Assembly (NCBI GenBank): GCA_905203795.1
Contig: CAJKXG010000005.1
Coordinates: 1 to 14,567 of the forward strand
Source of the DNA: an uncultured Oscillospiraceae bacterium
Lineage (GTDB): Bacteria > Bacillota > Clostridia > Oscillospirales > Acutalibacteraceae
DNA: 14,567 bases
Reading direction: 5' to 3'
Notes under the pieces: model-generated
Database searches by the model: none
Told to the model about the DNA's origin: nothing
Seen by the model: the letters and a program-made list of their open reading frames with translations, nothing else
Translations under genes and position numbers: made by a program
In this document: positions 6,620 to 12,746 of the stretch, in pieces
Position numbering within the stretch: position 1 is the stretch's first letter
How the letters are laid out: every line of letters begins with the position of its first letter

Positions 6620-9600
6620 ATGACCCGTATGACCCTGACAAAAAAACGCACCTTTACGGTGGCGGACATCCTGCGTGTCTGCACACTGGCTGTTCTGTTT
6701 GCCGGCTTGACCATGCTTCTGTTCTATTTTATCCGAAGCGGTCTGCTGGACGAAGTCGAGAAAGGGGAGCGCTCCTACAGCAATGCGCAATTGCTGCTGT
6801 ACCCGCTCGGACTCGGCGCTGTGCTGTCGGCGATTGCCACCGTGTGGATGGCGATGGTCAGCGGCAAGACCCGCACTGCCGAAGAATGCCCCGCGTGGTT
6901 CTATCCCGTCCTGTCCGCCGCGCTGGCATTTTGCGGAATGGGACTGGCGTATGTGTTTCTCGGCATGTGGCCAGTGGGCGAAAAAAGCGCCATGCTGGTG
7001 GACATGCACCATCAATACGCCCCACTGCTGTATAAGCTGCGCGACATGCTGATCCACGGCGGCAGCCCGCTCTATTCCTTTGAACTGGGTCTGGGCGCGA
7101 GCTTCCTGCCGCTATTCGGGTACTACCTGTCCAGCCCGTTCAATCTGCTGCTGGTGTTGTTCCCCGACGACCTGCTCACCGAGGGCATCCTCGTCATCAC
7201 CCTGCTCAAAAACATGCTGTCCGCCGCCTGCTTTGCGGCGGCTGTGCAATACATCTACCGTCGGCGCAGCGCCGCGATTCCGGCGGCCGCGCTGATGTAC
7301 TCGATGATGATGTACCTGCTGGCGTACTCGTGGAACATCATGTGGTTGGACTGCGTCATGATCCTGCCGCTGGTCGTCGCCGGCTTTGAGCATCTGATGC
7401 GCACCGGCAAATATCTGCCGTATGTGCTGACACTGGCCTACACCGTGTACGCCAACTACTACATCGGCTTCATGGTGTGCTTCTTCCTGGTGCTGTACTA
7501 TTTCGCATTCCTGCTGCGGCAAAAACGTGACATCACGGACAACCGCCGCAGTCTGCTGCGCTTTACCGTCGGCTCGTTGCTGGGCGGCGGGCTGGCGATG
7601 TTCCTCGCGCTCCCTGTGGTCTTAGCACTGGGACAAACCTCCGCTGCCGGCGGCGGTCTGCCCGATCTCGCCGCCAATTTTGACATGTTCAAACTGCTGG
7701 GGCGGCATCTGTACGACACCTCCCCCACCATCCGTTCGGGCAATCTGCCCAACCTGTATTGCGGTGTGGCAACGATGGTGCTGGTGCCGTTGTTCGCCGT
7801 CAATCGCGGCATCCCACGCCGTCGCCGCGTCACGTATATCGGGATGCTGGCGGTGATGGCGCTCAGCCTGACGGTCAACCAGCTCGACCTGCTGTGGCAC
7901 GGGTTGCACGCCCCCAACGATCTGCCCTATCGCTTCTCCTTCATCTACTGTTTCGTGCTGCTGCTCATCGCGTATGAATCGCTGCTGCACGTGTCCACGT
8001 TGAAGCCGCATCAACTCGGGCTGACGGTCGTGGGACTGGTCGCGTACCTGATGCTGGAAGAACGCTTCGGCGACAACGCCTACGGTTTCGACACCATTTA
8101 TATCAGTCTGGCGCTGATCGCGATCTATGCGCTCATTACGATGCTGATCCTGCACAAAAAAATGGCGGTGCGGGCGGCGCATTGCCTGCTGCTGCTCGTC
8201 GTGTTTGCGGAAATGACCACCAACGCCGGCGGCGCCTTCCTCACCATGAACGCCAAGGAAGTCTTTACCAATCACGACTATTACGTGGACAACGACACCA
8301 CCCGCGCGATCCGGCAGGCGGTCTCCGCCACTGAAAAATATGCGTTGGGGCAAGGCGAGACGTTCTACCGCATGGAATTCCTGCCGCGTCGCACCTGCAT
8401 GGACACCGCGCTGTTCGGCTACCGCGGCATCACCTCCTTTGCGTCCAGCAATCCCTATAACACGACCCTGTTCATGGGCGCGATGGGCTACGCAGTCAAC
8501 GGCGTGAACAGCTATATGTACAAAAGCTTCATGCCCCCCTGCGATTCGCTGCTCGGCATCCGTTACGTGATGCTGGAAAGCAATCTCACCAACAACGCCT
8601 ATCTGCGTCAGATCGACAGCATAACCGTCGGCGACGAATCGCCTGTCACCTATTATATCTATGAAAACGAGTTGGCGCTTCCGGTCGCATACCGTGTCAA
8701 CAGCACGGTCAAGGATTGGCAGTCGGAATTCTACAATCCGATGAACACGCAAAACTCCCTGTTTACCGCCATGACCGGCGACACCCGCCCGATGTATACC
8801 GCGGTGCCCATTGCCGCCGCCGAGGGCTACGAGGGGAATGTCACCTTCAACAGCGACACCTCCTTCAATATTCTCGCCACCGGCACGACCACGATCGCCG
8901 CAACCGTAAAGGAAGCCGGACACTATTTTCTCTACACCGACTGCCGCGCCGCCTCCTCCATCACCATGCGGCAGGGCGGCAACACGTGGGGCGTCACCAC
9001 CTACGAGCCGTTCTTCATCGACGCGGGCGCGCTTGAACCGGGCGATATCGTGGAGACGGACATCGAATCCAAAAGCGGCAGCTGCGCGGGCAACATCTTT
9101 GTGCTGAAAGTAAACGATGATGTGCTGTCGGATACCATGGCGAAGCTGAAAGCCGACGGACTGACCGTCACCTCCTACACCGACGATTCGATCAGCGGCA
9201 AGGTAAACGCATCCGCAGACGGCGTGATGTTTACCGCTATTCCCTATGACAAGGGCTGGACGGTGAAGGTGGACGGCAAGGAAGTGGCCGCCTACGGCGC
9301 GGACGCCGCCAAAGAGCGAAACGGCAAAGAGCCTGCGGAAGGCGACGGCGCGATGCTGGCGTTTGACATCACAGCGGGAGAACACACCGTGGAAATGGTG
9401 TTCCGTCCGCGCGGGCTGACCGCCGGCATCCTGATCAGCCTGATCAGCCTCGGTCTGCTGATCGTCATGGTGCTGTTCACCGGTCGTCTCGCCCCCAAAG
9501 CGGCTGCCACCAAAGCCGCACCGCTGTTCGATTGCCGCGACCTCACCGGCGACACCGCGTTGGTGATAGAAGCGCCGACGGAGGAAGAAGCCGAGGACAC

Positions 9601-9649
9601 GCCGCCCGACGACTCGTCGGAGGATGTGCCGGATGAGCCGAATATATAA
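6620..9649 (+). CDS. yfhO: YfhO-family membrane glycosyltransferase (GT-C type)
   Basis: A 1009-residue polytopic membrane protein of the YfhO family. In Bacillus subtilis and Listeria, YfhO-type proteins transfer a sugar from undecaprenyl phosphate to a surface polymer such as lipoteichoic acid on the outer side of the membrane. Visible features: a first helix at about 14-37, a first outer loop with the motif VDMHHQYAPLLYKL (D128, the position of the GT-C acidic residue) and GLGASFLPLFGYYLSSPFN, then many hydrophobic segments to about residue 545. A large soluble outer domain (about 550-930) contains the typical family end DKGWTVKVDGKEV and GEHTVEMVFRPRG. A last helix (about 933-956) is followed by an acidic cytoplasmic tail. 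The ATG at 6620 is chosen for GGAAAGGA at 6603-6610 and its place after the promoter; the frame stays open to 6512 but would cross the promoter. Which polymer is modified cannot be read from sequence. Confidence 0.9.
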   Translation: MTRMTLTKKRTFTVADILRVCTLAVLFAGLTMLLFYFIRSGLLDEVEKGERSYSNAQLLLYPLGLGAVLSAIATVWMAMVSGKTRTAEECPAWFYPVLSAALAFCGMGLAYVFLGMWPVGEKSAMLVDMHHQYAPLLYKLRDMLIHGGSPLYSFELGLGASFLPLFGYYLSSPFNLLLVLFPDDLLTEGILVITLLKNMLSAACFAAAVQYIYRRRSAAIPAAALMYSMMMYLLAYSWNIMWLDCVMILPLVVAGFEHLMRTGKYLPYVLTLAYTVYANYYIGFMVCFFLVLYYFAFLLRQKRDITDNRRSLLRFTVGSLLGGGLAMFLALPVVLALGQTSAAGGGLPDLAANFDMFKLLGRHLYDTSPTIRSGNLPNLYCGVATMVLVPLFAVNRGIPRRRRVTYIGMLAVMALSLTVNQLDLLWHGLHAPNDLPYRFSFIYCFVLLLIAYESLLHVSTLKPHQLGLTVVGLVAYLMLEERFGDNAYGFDTIYISLALIAIYALITMLILHKKMAVRAAHCLLLLVVFAEMTTNAGGAFLTMNAKEVFTNHDYYVDNDTTRAIRQAVSATEKYALGQGETFYRMEFLPRRTCMDTALFGYRGITSFASSNPYNTTLFMGAMGYAVNGVNSYMYKSFMPPCDSLLGIRYVMLESNLTNNAYLRQIDSITVGDESPVTYYIYENELALPVAYRVNSTVKDWQSEFYNPMNTQNSLFTAMTGDTRPMYTAVPIAAAEGYEGNVTFNSDTSFNILATGTTTIAATVKEAGHYFLYTDCRAASSITMRQGGNTWGVTTYEPFFIDAGALEPGDIVETDIESKSGSCAGNIFVLKVNDDVLSDTMAKLKADGLTVTSYTDDSISGKVNASADGVMFTAIPYDKGWTVKVDGKEVAAYGADAAKERNGKEPAEGDGAMLAFDITAGEHTVEMVFRPRGLTAGILISLISLGLLIVMVLFTGRLAPKAAATKAAPLFDCRDLTGDTALVIEAPTEEEAEDTPPDDSSEDVPDEPNI

Positions 9650-9680
9650 TTAGGTATATAAAAGAAAGGAGTGAAGCGGA

Positions 9681-10619
9681 TTGATCACGGTGATCATGCC
9701 CGTCTACAATGAGGGCGCGTATATCTACCAAAACGTCGTAACCGTGCGGGATCTGCTGAACGACCACGCCATCGAGCACCAGTTTCTGCTGGTGGACGAC
9801 GGTTCAAAGGACAACAGCTGGGCGGAAATGAGCCGCCTGGCGGACGACTTTGAAAATGTCTCGCTGCTGCGTCTCTCCCGCAACTTCGGCAAAGAAGCCG
9901 CCCTGTGCGCGGCACTGGAAAACGCCGACGGCGACGCGGTCGTCGTCATGGATTCCGACCTCCAGCACCCGCCGGAGTACATTCCCGAAATGGTGCGGCT
10001 GTGGCAGGAGGAAGGATACGATGTGGTGGAGGGCGTCAAGGAGGATCGCGGCAAGGAATCGCTCGGCAGCAAACTCGCTGCTCTGCTTTTCTATCGCACC
10101 TTCCGCAAATCCACCGGCATCGACATCGGCGTCGCATCGGATTTCAAGCTGATGAATCGGGCGTCGCTGGAAGCGTGGCGGGAGCTGCCGGAGCACAACA
10201 CCTTTTTCCGCGGTCTGTCCGCGTGGGTGGGGTTCAAACGGTACGCGATGCCGTTTAAAGTCGCCCCACGGGCGGGCGGCGAAACCAAGTGGACGCTGAA
10301 AAGTCTCGTACGGTTGGCAGTCAATTCCATCACCGCCTACACCGCCGCACCGTTGTTCGCTGTGTTCGGGCTGGGTGTGCTGATGCTGATCGCCGCCATT
10401 ATCCTGACCATCCAGACACTGGTCGTCTATTTCAGCCACAACGCCGCCACCGGCTTTTCCACCGTCATTTTGTTGCAACTGTTTATCGGCAGCGGCATTA
10501 TGATCAGTCTCAGCGTGATCGGGCTGTACATCGCCAAGATCTACGATGAGGTGAAAGGTCGTCCGCGCTATCTGGTGCAGACGGCGCGCGGCTCGGCGAT
10601 CCGCCGACGGGAACGCTGA
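9681..10619 (+). CDS. Polyprenyl-phosphate glycosyltransferase (GT2, CsbB/GtrB-like)
   Basis: A 312-residue family 2 glycosyltransferase of the DPM1/GtrB/CsbB type, which moves a sugar from a nucleotide donor onto undecaprenyl phosphate on the cytoplasmic face. The GT-A domain opens with ITVIMPVYNEG, has DDGS (D39-S42), GKEAALCAAL and the metal-binding DSD at 91-93 (DSDLQHPPE). Two membrane helices follow (about 215-250 and 258-290), then a basic tail. Translation starts at TTG (9681): AAGGAG at 9666-9671 lies nine bases upstream, and no ATG or GTG in frame fits. It follows yfhO by 31 bases and has no promoter of its own, so the two are co-transcribed. That pairing mirrors csbB-yfhO in B. subtilis, where CsbB makes the lipid-linked GlcNAc that YfhO uses. 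Donor sugar here is unknown, and no GtcA-type flippase is nearby. Confidence 0.9.
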   Translation: MITVIMPVYNEGAYIYQNVVTVRDLLNDHAIEHQFLLVDDGSKDNSWAEMSRLADDFENVSLLRLSRNFGKEAALCAALENADGDAVVVMDSDLQHPPEYIPEMVRLWQEEGYDVVEGVKEDRGKESLGSKLAALLFYRTFRKSTGIDIGVASDFKLMNRASLEAWRELPEHNTFFRGLSAWVGFKRYAMPFKVAPRAGGETKWTLKSLVRLAVNSITAYTAAPLFAVFGLGVLMLIAAIILTIQTLVVYFSHNAATGFSTVILLQLFIGSGIMISLSVIGLYIAKIYDEVKGRPRYLVQTARGSAIRRRER

Positions 10620-10670
10620 TTTTTGGCAAAAATCCGACGGTTTTTCTCCAAAAAAACGGTTTGCCAAAAA
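10620..10670. repeat. AT-rich stem-loop after the glycosyltransferase gene
   Basis: An 11-bp perfect stem (TTTTTGGCAAA at 10620-10630 with TTTGCCAAAAA at 10660-10670), extended by an inner CCG/CGG pairing. The plus-strand RNA would end in a run of A, not U, so it is not a classic terminator; it may protect the 3' end of the yfhO-glycosyltransferase mRNA. The rest of the gap to 10798 holds AT-rich sequence and the next promoter. Confidence 0.5.
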
Positions 10671-10732
10671 ATACACTGGTATTTTTGTGTAACATTACAA
10701 CAAATACCCAGCCTGAATTTTACCAAAACCCC

Positions 10733-10761
10733 TTGACGACGCTTGTCCCATCATGTATAAT
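10733..10761 (+). promoter_or_regulatory. Very strong sigma-A promoter for the surface protein gene
   Basis: TTGACG (10733-10738), one base off the -35 consensus, is 17 bases from a perfect TATAAT (10756-10761). AT-rich sequence upstream (10670-10730) could act as an UP element. This is the best promoter in the window. Confidence 0.9.
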
Positions 10762-10798
10762 ATATACATCCTAAAATACTTTAAAAGGAGAAAGAAAA

Positions 10799-11554
10799 AT
10801 GAAAAAGGTTTCTGCAATTGTTCTGGCCGTGCTCATGCTGATCATGGCCGCTGTTCCGTTCGCGGCCAGCGCTGAAGATGCTCCTGTTGTCACCCTCTCT
10901 GCTGCTGACGTGAAACTTGCTCCGGGCGCTGATGGCACTCTGAAGGTCAGCTTTGACACCGGCGATGGCTTTTACCTGATCAATGGTTCGGTTTATGTCA
11001 TCTACAATGCTGATGAGCTGGAAGTTAAAGTTCCGGTGAACGGCAAAGGCAAGACGGACTACACCATGCTGCTGGGCGACGAAGTCAGCAAAATGGCTGC
11101 CGACGGCAACACCCTGACTGCTGCTGATGATGAGACTCTGGAAGAGGGTCAAGAAGCGGTTAAGGTTGCGTTCGCTGCTTCTGCTGGTATCAATGATACC
11201 ACGGGCACCCTGCTGAACGTTCCGGTTAAGCTGAAGGACGGCGTCAAGGAAGCGACTGTTAAAGTTGTTGCCGGTGCTGACCTGTCTGTCGAAGATGCTG
11301 ACGAAGTGACCGTGAATGCTGTTGCTGAAGAGATCGAAGTGAAGGTTGCTGAAGAAGCTCCGGTTGCCACCACGACCACTGGTGCTCCGACCACCACTAC
11401 GACCGCTCCTGCTCCGGCCGACACCACGACCGCTGCTCCGGCTGACAACACCACTGCCGCTCCCGAGGCTGGCGAGAACACTCCGTGGGCTCTGCTGACC
11501 GTGACCGCGCTGGCTGGTGCTGCTCTGGTTGGTCTGACCATGAAACGCAAATAA
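10799..11554 (+). CDS. Secreted, membrane-anchored surface protein with possible cohesin-like domain
   Basis: A 251-residue surface protein. Residues 1-25 are a signal peptide (MKK, hydrophobic core, cut after ASA). Residues about 28-185 form a beta-rich domain with repeated VTL, LKVSF, VYVIYNADELEVKV and EEGQEAVKVAFAAS segments, reminiscent of cohesin-type modules of Clostridia; this assignment is tentative. A Thr/Pro/Ala linker (187-226) follows, then a hydrophobic helix (about 228-247) and the end MKRK, giving a C-terminal membrane anchor. There is no LPXTG motif, so sortase attachment is not supported. AAGGAG at 10785-10790 gives a well-spaced start. Codon use differs from the neighbours: Ala is mostly GCT and Val often GTT, where nearby genes prefer GCC/GCG. 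With the near-consensus promoter and the strong terminator, this suggests a highly expressed single gene. Function is unknown. Confidence 0.85.
   Translation: MKKVSAIVLAVLMLIMAAVPFAASAEDAPVVTLSAADVKLAPGADGTLKVSFDTGDGFYLINGSVYVIYNADELEVKVPVNGKGKTDYTMLLGDEVSKMAADGNTLTAADDETLEEGQEAVKVAFAASAGINDTTGTLLNVPVKLKDGVKEATVKVVAGADLSVEDADEVTVNAVAEEIEVKVAEEAPVATTTTGAPTTTTTAPAPADTTTAAPADNTTAAPEAGENTPWALLTVTALAGAALVGLTMKRK
11411..11458 (+). repeat. Two imperfect 24-bp tandem repeats in the Thr/Pro linker
   Basis: Copies at 11411-11434 and 11435-11458 match at 19 of 24 positions and encode APADTTTA and APADNTTA. Such in-frame repeats in a surface linker can change in number between strains. Confidence 0.7.
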
Positions 11555-11603
11555 GCAAATCGCTTATTAAGCATTTGATGGGACTGCTGAGTTAAGCAAA
11601 TCG
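11550..11603. repeat. Direct and inverted repeats at the stop codon and 3' UTR of the surface protein gene
   Basis: TAAGCAAATCG occurs at 11552-11562 (starting with the stop codon) and exactly again at 11593-11603. The first copy also lies in a small hairpin, AATAAGC (11550-11556) with GCTTATT (11562-11568). A third, partial TAAGCA lies between them. Confidence 0.6.
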
Positions 11604-11640
11604 AACAGGTGACTGATCATCAGTCACCTGTTCTTTTTTT
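11603..11640 (+). terminator. Strong Rho-independent terminator after the surface protein gene
   Basis: Arms 11603-11617 and 11619-11633 are perfectly complementary (GAACAGGTGACTGAT), in practice a stem of about 13-14 bp with a tight loop, followed directly by seven T (11634-11640). Confidence 0.9.
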
Positions 11641-11742
11641 GTCTTTCTCAGACGCAACCGGTCCGACCAATCGGTCTAATTTCCGCTCCTGACGCATAGG
11701 TATGGATATATCGAATTGTGACAGCGAAAGGACGGAATAAGC

Positions 11743-12672
11743 ATGTTTGGATTTTACCCGGAAGGTGCTTTACTGGATACACCTCACAATCAAGCATTAC
11801 TGCAAACCGCTGAGGGCTTGGCAAAAGCGGCTGCTGAAGGAATCGTGCTGGAAGCACGCGCCGTTTTGTGCGACAATGACCATAATTTACACGTCTTTCT
11901 CCCCTGCATGGAGGGGATCATTCCGTATGAAGAAGGCGCGATCGGGCTGGATGACGGCAGCACGCGCGACATTGCGCTGATCTCCCGCGTCAGCAAACCG
12001 GTTTGCTTTGTGGTGACAGGGATCGTCCACGATAAAGACGGTGTACCCACCGCACTGCTCTCCCGCCGTGCCGCGCAGCTTCGCTGCCGTGCGGCATATC
12101 AGCAGCGGCTTCGCTGCGGAGATGTGATCGCCGCGCGCGTCACGCGGCTGGAGAGCTTCGGCGCCTTCTGCGACATCGGCTGCGGTCTGCCCGCCCTCCT
12201 GCCGATCGCGGGATTATCGATCAGCCGTATCCGCCATCCCTCCGATCGTCTGCGCGTCGGTATGGACATTCGGGGCGTGGTCAGCTCACTGGACGACGGA
12301 CGCGTGTGCCTGTCGCAACGTGAATTGCTCGGCACATGGGAGCAAAACGCCGCTCTGTTTTCCGCAGGAGAAACCGTCGCAGGCATCATTCGTTCTGTCG
12401 AACCATACGGTGTGTTCGTGGAGCTGACGCCCAATCTCGCGGGGTTGGCGGAACTGCGCGAGGGCGTACGCCCCGGGCAGAGCGCAGGCGTGTACATAAA
12501 GAGTATCCTGCCCAGCCGCATGAAGATCAAGCTGGTCATCATCGATTCGCAGGATGTGCCGCCCGCCGCCCCGACCAAGCTGCACTATTTCATCACCGAA
12601 GGACATATTTCCCGTTGGTGCTATTCTCCGCCCGATTGCGACAAATGCATCGAAAGCGTGTACGACGAATAA
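11743..12672 (+). CDS. S1-domain RNA-binding protein
   Basis: A 309-residue protein with S1-type OB folds that bind single-stranded RNA. Two modules are clear: residues about 126-195 (GDVIAARVTRLESFGAFCDI...LPIAGLSISRI...RVCLSQREL) and about 209-270 (GETVAGIIRSVEPYGVFVEL...AGLAEL). An N-terminal region (about 33-110, EGIVLEARAVL...VFLPCMEGIIPYEE) looks like a degenerate first S1 module. The C-terminal end has WCYSPPDCDKCIESVYDE, a Cys-containing tail outside any S1 fold. It is shorter than ribosomal protein S1 and lacks the partner domains of IspH-S1 fusions, so it is not called rpsA. Ribosome site AAAGGA at 11727-11732 precedes the ATG. It lies alone after a strong terminator; no clear promoter was found in 11641-11742. 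A role in translation or RNA turnover is general family knowledge only. Confidence 0.8.
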   Translation: MFGFYPEGALLDTPHNQALLQTAEGLAKAAAEGIVLEARAVLCDNDHNLHVFLPCMEGIIPYEEGAIGLDDGSTRDIALISRVSKPVCFVVTGIVHDKDGVPTALLSRRAAQLRCRAAYQQRLRCGDVIAARVTRLESFGAFCDIGCGLPALLPIAGLSISRIRHPSDRLRVGMDIRGVVSSLDDGRVCLSQRELLGTWEQNAALFSAGETVAGIIRSVEPYGVFVELTPNLAGLAELREGVRPGQSAGVYIKSILPSRMKIKLVIIDSQDVPPAAPTKLHYFITEGHISRWCYSPPDCDKCIESVYDE

Positions 12673-12686
12673 GACGGCATCCGACA

Positions 12687-12737
12687 AAAACAGGCGATCA
12701 TATATACTACTTGTATATATGATCGCCTGTTTTCCTA
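12687..12737. terminator. Two-way terminator between convergent genes (20-bp perfect inverted repeat)
   Basis: Arms 12687-12706 and 12714-12733 are perfectly complementary over 20 bp with a 7-base loop (CTACTTG). The plus-strand 3' arm ends TTTT and the minus-strand one also ends TTTTT, so it can stop both the S1 gene and the minus-strand ClpC gene. It lies 14 bases from one stop and 13 from the other. Confidence 0.85.
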
Positions 12738-12746
12738 TTTGTTCGC

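Noticed and set aside
7622..9385. Minus-strand open frame of 587 codons opposite yfhO
   Set aside because: Same composition artefact; no ribosome site or motif, and yfhO on the other strand is well supported.
10620..10670. Stem-loop as a Rho-independent terminator of the glycosyltransferase gene
   Set aside because: The stem is good but RNA from either strand would leave A residues, not a U-run, after the 3' arm; recorded only as a stem-loop.
11476..11554. Sortase (LPXTG-type) anchor on the surface protein
   Set aside because: The end has a hydrophobic helix and a basic tail, but no LPXTG or clear variant before it; a plain membrane anchor is the safer reading.
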